Source: Procambarus clarkii
Lineage: Eukaryota > Arthropoda > Malacostraca > Decapoda > Cambaridae
DNA length: 64,000 bases
Assembly (NCBI RefSeq): GCF_040958095.1
Contig: NC_091237.1
Location: 15,601,036 to 15,665,035, forward strand
Reading direction: 5' to 3'
The position numbers and the translations under genes were made by a program. Positions 25,301-38,100 of the stretch are shown piece after piece. The notes below the pieces were generated by a model. It worked only from the letters and a program-made list of their open reading frames with translations, made no database searches and was not told where the DNA came from. How positions within the stretch are numbered: the first letter of the stretch is position 1; every line of letters starts with the position of its first letter.

Positions 25301-28300
25301 CTCCCTTTCCTGCTCCATATCCTCCCACTTTCCTGCTCCATATCCTCCCACTTTCCTGCTCCATATCCTCCCACTTTCCTGCTCCATATCCTCCCACTTT
25401 CCTGCTCCATATCCTCCCACTTCTCAATGCTCTCACTTGGGCCTATCACCTATCAAACTGATTTCTCCTTTAATTGGCTTACTTCCTCTCTTCTGCAGGA
25501 TTACTTAAACAAAAAAAAGAGACTTAATAACCAACTCCATAATTTTGTTAATTCCACTTTGGAAGGCAAATTCTGTCTACGTGTATAATTACATAAGTGT
25601 AGTTACAGGACAAGAGCTACACTGGTGGTATCTCGACTTGCCAGTACTCCTTGTCATATGACGCTTTGTGACGCATTTCTTAGTCTACTTACTTGTGGGG
25701 GGTTAGAAGCCCACGTCCTTCTATTTTCTGTCAACTGTACTCATTGAAAATCTAATCACGAAAAGCATTCAGATTATTTTTGTTTTTTCTCTCCAGTATA
25801 GATACTGGCACATAACTGAACAGCATGTTTTTTTCACTATTCTTGCCTCTTTGCTTGCATGCATGCATGCATACACACATACATAAACACAAATAAAAGT
25901 ACTCCCACAGTGACTCGTTTCATCCATGTTATATCAATTGTACAGTACTCTGGTACGAATCCTCCTCCCACATTTTTCATACATTCCTCATATCTTGCAT
26001 GCAGTGTCATTTCTAAATCCCTTTTCCTGCCATTTTCCTTCTCAGATTATGCCCTTTGTGTATCTAGCTGCTAAATATGCTAATCCTCTCTTTCAGTTTG
26101 ATGTCTTTAATATTTTTGTGTCAGATATGTGTGGAAAATTATTCATTTACAGGATTTAGTGACCAGGACCTAGATTCTTCTTGAGGTTATCTTGAGATGA
26201 TTTCGGGGCTTTTTAGTGTCCCCGCGGCCCGGTCCTCGACCAGGCCTCCACCCCCAGGAAGCAGCCCGTGACAGCTGACTAACACCCAGGTACCTATTTT
26301 ACTGCTAGGTAACAGGGGCATAGGGTGAAAAACTCTGCCCATTGTTTCTCGCCGGCGTCCGGGATCGAACCCGAGACCACAGGATCACAAGTCCAGCCTG
26401 CTGTTCGCTCGGCCGACCAACTCCTACCATGCCTGTAACTTATCTAAGTTTCCACAGAGCCTCTAGTATTCGTCCTCACTCATCCTGATTCTCATCAACT
26501 TTGTTTCATCAACAAACACAAGAGCAACTCATCAACGGCATCATTTATGTACTGTATATAGTACAGTACTAGGAACAGCAAGTGTTCTAGCACCAATTCT
26601 TCTGGGACTCTACCAATTCCTATCTTGCTTTTCCACCCTTTTACCTGCTCACGAAGCTCCATGTATTTCTTCATAAGTATGTGTGCTACGAAGGTTCCTA
26701 AGTACCGGCTAAGAATGAGCCGAAGGGCGATTCAGAAAAGTATTCTTACAAAGATTTTTAAGTAGTTCACTTAGGTCTCGCTAGATGTCACTAGGCTTTT
26801 AGTTTGGCCAATCAGAGAAGGTAACATTTTTCATCTTACAGCTGTAGCCAATCACGACGCTGACATATACGAGCTTATCCGTGACCACTTGCTACTTATT
26901 TACGTCGAATTTTCTTATAAAATTAGTATATTTCAAAGGTAAGGTAATTATAAAAAAAAAGGCACCAAACCGGGAAGACTATATAGCACCATCAAGGAGC
27001 GAAATAATCAGAGGGCGCTAAATATCACCAAGAATGCCAATACGAGAACAGAAACGCATAAGGCGAATGATATCAAAAGTATCCGATTCACCACAAATTC
27101 TATCGAGGTACAAGAGACCGCGAGGGACGGTCGGAAAGCAAGACACGCTCACCCTGGAAGTCAGGACATTCAACAAGGATATGCACAACTGTAAGAGGGA
27201 CAACACAATTTGGACAATAAGGAGCAGGACGGCGCTCCATTAAGTGACTGTGGGTTAAGCGAGTATGGCCAATCCGCAGCCTTGCTAAAGCAGTTTCCCA
27301 CTGCCAGTTACGGTGGTAGGACGAAGGCCACGGGGACACACTACGTTTGAGAGTATGCAGCTTGTTACGGGACAAGAACAGCTAGCTTCCCTAGCGGCAA
27401 CATCCGCACGCTCATTTAAAGAAACACCAATATGGCTGGAAACCCAGCAAAACTCTACTGATTTAAATTTACTAGAAATAAGAAACAGCCAATGTTGAAT
27501 CTCTATGATCACCGGATGAACAGTATTAAAGGACCCTAGAGCCATGAGGGCACTACGAGAGTCAACTACAACCACAAAGGAGGAATGAGAATGAGAAAGC
27601 AAGAGATGGAGAACATAAAGAATAGCATAAAGTTCTGCTGTGAAGACGCTAGCCTTCAATGTTGAATCTCTATTATCACCGGATGAACAGTATTAAAGGA
27701 CCCTAGAGCCATGAGGGCACTACGAGAGTCAACTACAACCACAAAGGAGGAATGAGAATGAGAAAGCAAGAGATGGAGAGCATAAAGAATAGCATAAAGT
27801 TCTGCTGTGAAGACGCTAGCCTCCGAAGGGAGGCGACACATATAAGTGCAGTCAGGAAAAACAGAGTAGCTCACACCGTCCGCAGACTTAGACCCATCGG
27901 TGAAGATGGAAATAGAATGGGAGTGGGAAGAAAAGTGCTCAAGGAAAAGGCATTTCAGAACCGTAGGAGTGGTAAAAGCTTTAGTGATGCGGATCAAGGA
28001 CGTACAAAACTTTGGAGTTTTTAAACTCAAAACGTTACAATTCAATCGGAGACATTAATAAATTAGAGCACTATCTTTGTGGCAACTCCCAACTAACAGC
28101 TCGGGTGGAAGAGAACGCCCCGGACGCGTACTTTGTCAGCGCCTGAATCTTGCCAGACTTCCTCGTCCTATTGCGGCCAAAATACGTCACCTACGATTTT
28201 TTTTATCACTTTTCCCCGTGATCAGGAAACACATTAACAATCCAAGAAGAAATTCTTGCGCACAGCAGTATTGTCAGCTGTTAGCAGCAGCACTGCCTAC

Positions 28301-31300
28301 ATGTTAAATCTTATTCTAATGAAATCCCATTCAAACCTTAATCTTGCAGCTATTTTCAATATTTTTTTTTTCCTGACTTTGTTATATTTAATGTTCTGAA
28401 GGATTCTTTAAGTTACAAATAGAAGTTCTTATGTCTGTTAGATTTTGTATGTTGAATAGGAGGCCAAGAAGTGACGCCAAGCACACGGTCACTAGCCCTA
28501 CCTGTGGTCACCAGTTCTCTCTGTATTGCTGTTCTAGTCTTCTTTCTGCCATCCCCATTCTCATAACTTTGCTCAACTTACTTGGTCTGAACTCTAAAAT
28601 ACAATTGTCTGACCACTCTTTCTGCCAAACTAGGCCCTCTTGCTGCATTTTGAAGTTAATAGCATGAGTACATTCTTATGAGCTTACTATTGTCTGTAAA
28701 TAGTAATATGAATGAATATAGTTTCTTGGGCAGATATAGATCACAAACAATAGGCCAAATACAGATCCTTGTAAAACTCCATTTGCCACCTCACTCCATC
28801 CAGGCTCTGTATCTCTCACAATTACTATTTTCAATCCCATTTGGATATTTTGTACACAGTCCAGACCAGTTTCCCCTTATACTAGCTTCTTTCTCCATCT
28901 TTTATACTGGCCTTTTCTGTGGGAGTGTTAAAGGCCTTTTGATGAATAAGGAAGATACCCATTCTTTTCTTTTATCTAATTTTGGTTACTCGTTTCATCC
29001 CTGTTCATACCCGTACAGTACTTGGGTACAAATCATCTTCCAACATTTTTCATACGTTCTCTCTTCAAGATCTTGCATGCTATGTTCTTTCTAAACCCTT
29101 TTTCCTGCTATTTTGATTTCCGTCGACAGAATTCACTTAAGTTTATTAGGCACTTTTTATTTCCTGAACTGTGTACTGGTACAAGCGTGTGTGCATGCTT
29201 ATCTATCTGTAGATAAGCATACAGATGCAGCTATACAACAAGATACACAAGCACAATTCACCCTAAATAAATCCTTTGAACTCTACATGTGTACAGGTAT
29301 GTCGTCGTGTTAGGTAATACTCAAGGTGTAGTGGAGCCCACTGCTACATACACTGCCCTACTCCTCCACCATCCGCCAGCCACATTTACATAGTTTGTGA
29401 AGAGTGCCTCTTAATTTGTGCAACGTAACCAGAAACAAAAATAATTATCTTCGACTATACAGTAAATGGTAGTTTCAGGGGGGTATTATTAGCCTCTACA
29501 AATAAATATAACATTAGCAGTAGAAATCTAACACTGCCTATTAAATTTCATTTCTGCAGTGAATGCTCTAAAACATTCAAATAAGTGCAGGGATGTTTTG
29601 GCATACAAACAGCAATGTATTACTCACAACTTCAGAGATGTTATTGTGGTATAGGAATATATATGGCAACCAATCATGCACAACAGCAGGACCGTCTCTT
29701 TACCATAAGTATAGCATGAGTACATTCAGATGGTAAGGAAAATGCATCTTCCTTACCCCCTCCCTACTAAAGGCCAAGTATCTCCCTATCCAATGCAGTG
29801 AGAAGCAACATCCCAACGATCACTCTCGGCCAACTGTGCTTTATTTAATTGTTTTTTCGGCATTTGTAATACGTAGCACCTAGCCCTCTTGAAGTGTCGA
29901 GACAATAGTGGAAAACCACTTGGACAGAATAATTTGTTCTAGACATGTTCCTTTATACCCAATTGAAGTAATTTTGCTTATTTTTGTGCTTCAGTTAATA
30001 TTATTTTCATTAGTGAAAATGAGAGCACACCTGCTTGTGCATATTTTATCTAAATAACTTGGGAAAAGCCTTGTTTAATATAAAAATTTATTAGATTGAT
30101 TTGTGAGTTCAGAACACTGCATTCTGGTCGAGTGGGCGTTTCCTTGGTTATCTGGACCCCATTTCCATTGCACCAATTACCTATTGGATTGGAATTCTTT
30201 CATCGCATCTGATTTTCCACTCAGCTGAAATTCACTCGAATACGCTTTTTTAATAAAGGATTATACGGTACTTACAAAGCCTGTATAGAAATTTTACCAG
30301 TACTTTGTGAAATAGGAGTTATTTTGAGATCAACGCTTACATAGTTTGCATTTTGACATTTATTACAATAAATGTCAAGAAAATAAATAAATGTCTGGGC
30401 CTGGGTAAAACTAAATAAATAATAAAATAATGAGTACTAGATGTTAAACATCTATAAATAATGTTATAAATAAGATTAAATTTACCGGGATCTGGTTCCT
30501 TGAAGTCATCAAAGTTACGAGAGCGATCACTGTCTCGGCGGTCACGTCTCATATAGCCGCCTTCACCGGGGGCAGCAGCACCGCCTCGTCCAGGGCGATC
30601 CCCACTAGGTGGTCCGGGTGGCCCTCCACGACTTCTTCCACCGAAGCTTCCTCGATCACCCCCTCCTCGCTCGCCACCACCACGCTCTTCAAATCCACCA
30701 TACCTACCACCTGTACCTGCAGGAAAACCTGCACGACCTCCACCTCCTCTTCCACCTCGGTCATCTTCCCTTCTATTAAAACGACCTGATTTAAAGAAAC
30801 ATAATACATTAAAATGTTGTAATTAAATAAATTCATCTGTTGATAATTCTAATCTATCTTTTTTTGCTATATTGAAACCTAACTTATCTTGCAATATTGA
30901 ATTATGAAAGTATTCTTCTCCACACACATAATTACAATACACTACATAACAATTTATCAGAATGGGTTGTGAAGTGAGATACTGTGATGGAATGGGTTGT
31001 CAGATGAGGCTCTGTGATGCAATGGCTTGTGAGATGATAGTGTTGGAGAGACTGATGGAGTGGGTTGTGACACTCCCTATCTCTTCCTAAGACTTGTGTT
31101 TTACCTGTGTAATCACAGACTTTCTGCCTTTCTTAATCATGAAGATTAAAGTCACCACTGCATAAAATGAAGCATTATCAGATAAAATGAAATTTCAAGT
31201 GTTACACCATATACATAATCCAACACTTTGTGCATCATAACCATACTCTTATGGCACAAACGAGTAAAACCCTTTTGCAACATGATATAATCAAGCCTAT

Positions 31301-34300
31301 ATATAAATCCCAAAATACAATGTTTTTTAACAACTCACCATATCACTTTCATTAACTAACACACACGGACTTACCACCAAAGTCATCTGAAGCATCTCGT
31401 CTTCCTCGGAAATCATTCATGTCCCCACCTCGTCCACCGCCTCGTCCCCTGCCACGACCCCGATCAAATCCTCCTCCTCGCTCTCCACGCCGAGACTCTT
31501 CAAAATAAACACACACACATTTAAATGTTACCTACAACTGTAAGCAACTCAGAGCATTATGCCAATGCATTCTTTAAAAAATAGAAATTCAATATTGTAT
31601 GCTGAAAAAAAATAACATCTAAATAAAAACTTTTCAGGATTAAATGTCTTATAAGCATCTTGTTGGGGATGAGAAGGGCATAACATGCACACCATTTCCC
31701 TCCCAAAAGAGGCTAACCGCAACTGAAAAGAATTTCTCGACAGCATAGTCAGCACTTTGTGCTCACTTCAACCTACGTGTCTTATCTTGCAACTAATTGT
31801 GCTGTTGCTTACTTAATCACTAAACTGGCAGAAATATTAATTTCATATAATTACTTATAAATCCACTCATTAACAATAATGTAATCAGAAAGAGACAATA
31901 ATGTATTAATGTAATCAATAACTAAGATTTATTCCATTATACTCCGAGAGGATAGCTGCAAGCTCTGATTAACAAAGCTTTACAGTACTGTATTTCAGCT
32001 CGTCCTTTTTCTAAAGACAGAGCTCATCTAGTGACTACACAAGCTGGCCAGTTTACAAACACGCTGGGATTTTAAAGTCTTAATAAACATAACTTTTGGG
32101 CAGCAACACATTAAAAATCACTATAATATTTAATCAATATTTATGAAACAATAAGTCTGGCTAACATACTGAAAACTTTTGCTATTTATGTTTTTGTAAG
32201 ATATGCACACTCTTTATATTAAAAAATTAGATTTGTATTATTTAATTGAGCTTTAGAGCCCTATTTTAATGGCAGGGACAACACTTTAAAAAATAACTCT
32301 CCCTATGCTTCTCAACACACAGTAAAATATATTAATAATACTTTGCACCTCAAACCATGCACTCATTTGGGGAAAAAAAAATGCCCTGCAGTTTAAGGGT
32401 TAATGTAACAATTAACAAGATAACAAAAATATGCACTACCTTAACTTTAACAGGGGGGCCAGGATGTACAGATGAATGATAAATTACTTACCAGCGATAT
32501 CCACTCTAATGTTTTTGTCAATAAATAATGCTCCATCGAATGACAGTGAATCTTCTAAACTTTGAACATCTTCAAATTCCACATAGCAAAAACCTTTAAA
32601 TTTCCCAGAGTCATTGTCGTGCACCAATCTAACCGAGCGAACCTGGAAAAATATTATACATTAAAAAGAGTCTTTGTACTATGTTAAAAACTTGATATAT
32701 TTTAACTGTAGAAGATCAAGTGAGAAATCTCTGGCTCCCATGCTAAACATAGCTCACATTATATGCAACAAATATTCTAAAATGCAAAACTGCCTACCCC
32801 CCCCCCCTTTCTGTGAATATAGGCCTATATTAAAACGTGGGCATGTAGGAGGAGTAGTAGTATTTAGGAGGCTTTGACAGTGGTGTAGGTGTAGCAGTGG
32901 TAATGAGAGTTGGAGGATGTTGGTGTGCTTATGAGCAGTGTATGGTAGGGTGGGATGGTGCCTGTGGGAGCGAGGCTATCCCGAGATGGGGCTTATAGTG
33001 TCCCCGCGGCCCGGTCCTCGACCAGGCCTCCTTTTTGTTACACTCCCCCAGGAAGCAGCCTGTAGCAGCTGTAGGGGGTATACTCACCTAGTTTTGCTTG
33101 CATGGATTGTGCTTTGGCTCTTTGGTCCCACTTCTCAACTGTCAATCTACTAATGTACAGATTCCCAAGCTGTTCAAGCTCTATCATATCTACATTTAAA
33201 ACTGTGTATGGAGTCAGCCTCCACCACATCACTTCCTAGTGCATTCCATTTACTAACTACTCTGACACTGAAGTTCTTTCTAATGTTTCTGTGACTCATT
33301 TGGGTACTCAGCTTCTACTTATGTCCCCTTGTGTGTGTATCACACATGATAAATGATCCATCCTTGTCTATCCTGTCAATTAAATTGAGAATTTTTCTAT
33401 GTAGAGATCATGTCTCCCCGAACTCGTGTGTCTTCCAGTGACGTGAGGTGCAATTCACACAATCTCTCTTAATAACTCATGCCTCTTAGTTTTGGGACTA
33501 GCCTAGTGGCATACCTCTGAATTTATTTCAGCTTCGTCTTGTGCTTGACAAGGTACGGGCTCCATGCTGGGGCCGCATACTCCAGGATTGGCCTTACACA
33601 CGTGATATACAAGGTTTTTGAAGGATTCAGAAGTGTGGGAGGAGAATGGAGTGGGGTGTAGGAGTAGAGAGGGGGGGAGTAAAGGGGGGGGGAGAACAAA
33701 GGGGTGTAGGTGTATGAGTGGTGGAGTATAGGGGTGTAGTACTATGGGGGGGAGGGGGGGGCATGGGAGTACACGGGGAGTTGTGGGAATACGAGGGAAG
33801 TTGTGAATGTACGGGAAAGGGGGGGGGGATAAATGGTAATGGTTTGGTTAATTTTTCTTCCCTTAACTGTATCTCTATGGCAGCATTTCTCAACCGGGGT
33901 TACACGAAACCCCATGGTAACCAGGGGTATCAGAAGAATGAGTAATAAGTAAACTAATTCTTATCATGTGCAAAATGTATTTTTGAGTAGTTTTTGTGTT
34001 TAATTTTCTCACTTAATTAGTATCAAGAGCAAAGGTTGAGAAACACTGCTCTATGAACTTTATTTCACATCAAATCTTTATCTAAATAGCAGAGTAAAAG
34101 TAAAACTTTTAATATGTTAAAATCTAAAAATAAACTGTTCAATATAATTAAGTCTTATAACATAATAGCAGGCAACAGTCCCCGCGGTGTAGTGTAAGAC
34201 ACTCGCCTGGCGTTTCGCGAGCGCTTTGCTCTGGGTACATATACTGGCCAGGGAAGGATTTACTGGGCATCAATCCTCAACTGTAGCCTCTGTTTACCCA

Positions 34301-35113
34301 ACAATAAAATGGGTACATGATTGTTAAACAATTTTGAATGTCGTATTCCAAGGAATATTAGGATTAAGGACTTGCCTGAAATGCTATGCATGCTAGTGGT
34401 TGTACAAGAATGTAAGAACTCTCGTGTGTGTGTGCGTGAATACCAGGAGAAAGAGTAAGGTGGATGATGGGTCAATTACCTTGGGTGATCTGGGATGCCA
34501 TCTGTTGGCAAATTGGTGATAATTAGGGTTAAGGTTGATCACCTGCAGCAACTATCAGCTGCCTCGTTTACCTCAATGCTCATTTATTTCTTACGACCAG
34601 TGGAGTATTTTGTTTTCCCTAACCTTTCTGGCAGGTTTCCTCAGTTATGGGTAGACCGCGTGGAGCCAGGTTCTCAGGAAGTCAGTACTGTATGTCTAAT
34701 GTGGCCTGAACCAATTCTCAAGGATTACAATACCAGTGTGTAACCACTTCAGAATGACAGGCTTTCCCCAGAAAAATTATTTCTATGCCCAAGGGCCACA
34801 TTATCCAATTTCATTAAGTTACTCTCTTTTTGCTCAACTTTTAAGCTTCAATTTGAGACAATGAGGGTTTTAAAATATTAAATAAAAACCTGTTGCAAAC
34901 AAATGAGAAATAACATACCAAGATAGTGTTCCTCCTACCAGGGATAGGCTACCTGATTATATCAGGGAATTTAACTGTGTGTTTCAAAGAAAATACAGTA
35001 TGAGGATTAAACATTACATATAATTCACAAAAAGATCCAGTGGATCTTCAAATCAATGATAAAACAACACAGTACTCTATTAGATACAGTATTAACATTC
35101 AGGTTAATCATAA

Positions 35114-35145
<32 letters not shown>

Positions 35146-38100
35146 TTATTTATTTTGCTTACTCTTTGATCTTTAAATATGTGGTCGATATCCCCTTGGA
35201 CAATGCCGGGTGGGAGGTTCCCGACAAAGGCCGTGTAGGGGGGCTCAGTTGGGAGAGGTTTCCGGGGTCGGCTTCCTCCATATCCTCGACCGCTATCATT
35301 GTAACGTCCTCCACCACCACCACCTCCACTCCCACGATAACTGTTCCCAGGAGAAACCCGTTTAATAATTTTATATGCCATGAAAATATTGTAACTACAA
35401 TATATACCTTATTTAAAAATTATACTAAAACTATCTACAAACAGCTTTTATCTCCTAACTTTCTTGGAAAATAGACTAGACTTGGGTAGAATTCAAAATT
35501 TTATTACGGTAAATACTGTACCTATAGAACCATTTTATTCACCTCGGCAACAACTTTCATATTCTGAGTAACTTTCATGATGAAAGCAGTAGTGAATATT
35601 GAGCAGTTTATTATTATAAATTATAACATTCTGATGATGCTAAAACTCATCATCCATACTCAGTAAATGTTGGGGATGACGCTAAAATGCACCACTCATC
35701 TCAAAATTCTAGGATATCATTTTTTTATCGGAGAATGTGTTCTTGGGCCCACCCAAAGTATGTGGGAACTATCCAGATCCCTTCGGCCAACTATCAATTA
35801 CTCAAGATGATGATTGCTCTGCTTTTGAGAATTTTCACTATTCTTTGCAAATTACCTATTGGAAAGGCATGACAGTTATGTTTTAATTTCTTTCCACAGT
35901 AACACACACACCAATAATGTGTCCACATTTCCATATGTTTTATTTTAATTTTGTAAAATAAATGAGAAATGTTGAGAAATATATTAGAAAGGTTTAGATG
36001 TTCATAAAATTTGCATATTTCGCAAAGTTATGAAAAACCTATTATCATATTGCATCTACATTCCAGCAAATTCATCAGACATTTTGACGCCAAATTTATA
36101 GTAATAACCCAAAATGAAAAAAAAATTGGCGAATATAAATTTTTTTTAGGTGTCACAGAGTGGGACCCTGAAATGCCGGGAGGATTTACGATTATGAATG
36201 TGCTGATGGGTCAGAACATTAAAAATGTTAAAAAGAACAATTTTTCTAAGGACACAGGAGAGTAAGGATTAATGTTATTAGAGTATGAGTAAATTTGGAT
36301 ATGATATGAGATGAGCAGTCTGATTCTGCATTTTTAAAAACAATAGAAATGATGTTGAAGACTCGACTTGTTAAGTTACATAACGAGCATTTACAGTACC
36401 TTCAAGATGGCCGAGTATAATGGAATAACTCAAGACTAAGAATAAAGCTTTCCATTTAGTTAATGTGTACACAATTTTACTTAATGGAATATTTTGTTTT
36501 CCAGAATGTTAACAGGCCTATGGTGTTTGCATGATGTACTCCATATCTTTGTCTAGTACATAGACCATATTCAGAATAAATTTATTTATTCAAGAGAAAT
36601 GAAAGAATTGTCTGAATAATGAAATGCTACCTAGTCTAAGAATTGTGGATTTGTTAGATACAGGTCTAGGGAGACATTAGTCACTTCATACCTACGACAG
36701 TTTATCAACAATTTTAAAATCTACCAAACCCGAACTAACACAACCTAATGTAACAATATATATACAGCTTTAACAACTAGAAAATGAGCCTTATTTAAAT
36801 ATCTGTAATATTTGACCATACTCCCTATGGACTGTTGTGCTATTTGGATAACACTGGAAAAGAACTGGATAGTCACATAACTAGCATTGTGGTGCTGGTA
36901 CATATCTGCCTACAGAACCCAATTTTATAATGTATCCATATTATGTATGGGTCCCAGTTGTCTCTATCCAACACACACAACCTTTAGGCTTGGTCAATTC
37001 ATTATGTAGTTGATTCTCAAATTAATTTCCAAGAAATCACTGCATAGGTAAAAATGGGTAATACATGAATAAAGACATTAGTATGTTAGACAAGGGGTCA
37101 TAATTTTAGATAAAGTATTTATCACCCAAAACTGACACCCCAAGACCTATAAAACACAAGTCTTAAAAGGTTAGCACACCCATAAAATTTTGAAGTGTGT
37201 GTACAGCAGTGTCATTTTGTCAACTGTATTTGTCAGTATATAACATTTTTTTAACCCACATTTACTGTCTTAATATATAGAGACCCTGAAATAAGTCATG
37301 TTAAAGATCTCTTATCAAAGTTCTTCTTAAAATCTCCAATAATTAAAGTAGTAACCCTGACCAGGAATGTTCCCTCCCAAAAATACTAAGTTACCCCTAA
37401 AATTGGCTAACATTTTTCTTAAAAAGAGCAATTGTTGTCCATATATTTCAAACAGTTTGTACACATACGACGTAAAAGCAGCCCAAAAGCTAGTTAGGCA
37501 AGTCTGAATGAAAATCTTCGAGCTAATAAACGAATTTTGAGATATCTAGTGATAAGAGCGTCTTGGCCCCGGGGGAGGGGAGCCTGCCTCGCCTCCCCCT
37601 TCACCTCACCTGCTCTCAACTACACATATATCCCACACAATGCTATGTCCAGCCCCTCGCCCTCGTCAAAATAACCACAAACACACCGCCATCAAAGCCA
37701 CAAGAAACAGGACAAACGGTTCAAATACTCGAGCAAATATTTGTGTCAATCTGGAGGGTTTAGAGAGACGAAAACACACCGACCTTACATGTCATTGTCA
37801 GCCATTGTGGTGACTCCGTGAGCACTAACGCTGGTGCTGGCCAGTAGAGGAGACGCCACGCCACCTGGGAGCCGGGGTACAGCCTCTCACAGCCGGGTAA
37901 ATGAGCCGCAGACTTCTGGAGGCCAAGAGGAATCACTGAGAACGATATGCGCCCACAGCCGACCACACGCCACTCTGCGAACTCTTCAACTTTTCACTCT
38001 TTTTTACAATGGAACCCTACCGGGTAAATAGGCTTTCAGGTGCCCCGGGTGCTTAGCGACGGGACTGATCACGCTTCGAGGGTAATAAGTAGCTCTCTGA

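Larger units (their letters stand above)
22364..30485 (-). other. eIF4H: eIF4H-like intron 5 (8.1 kb), repeat-rich
   Basis: It holds the foldback repeat at 23509-23660, a LINE-tail-like copy at 24764-24955 and a 23-bp minisatellite at 25306-25420. It also holds a LINE 3' fragment at about 25585-25690, RT remnants at 25900-26700 interrupted by a SINE, an RNase H element remnant at 26940-28160, and another RT remnant at 28640-29110. I see no host exon in it. Confidence 0.75.
32643..35162 (-). other. eIF4H: eIF4H-like intron 2
   Basis: 2.5 kb containing a LINE 3' end (32970-33625), a G-rich simple region (33640-33840), a complete small hAT-like element (33881-34048), a SINE (34178-34420) and a (TA)n tract (35119-35146). 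No host exon. Confidence 0.75.

Noticed and set aside
25162-25461. Pro/Ser-rich and Gly/Glu-rich open frames on both strands
   Set aside because: They arise from the 23-bp pyrimidine-rich tandem repeat.
26355-26425. tRNA gene suggested by the B-box-like gggttcgatcccgg (minus strand)
   Set aside because: The head continues into a SINE body and tail, and no full cloverleaf can be folded.
30549-30836. Val/Glu-rich open frame on the minus strand
   Set aside because: It is an alternative frame of the RG-rich eIF4H-like exon 5.
35025-35381. [10 protein letters not shown]... as the eIF4H-like start
   Set aside because: The frame is open through an intron end. A consensus acceptor (gggaacag) and two separate phase-matched start exons fit better.
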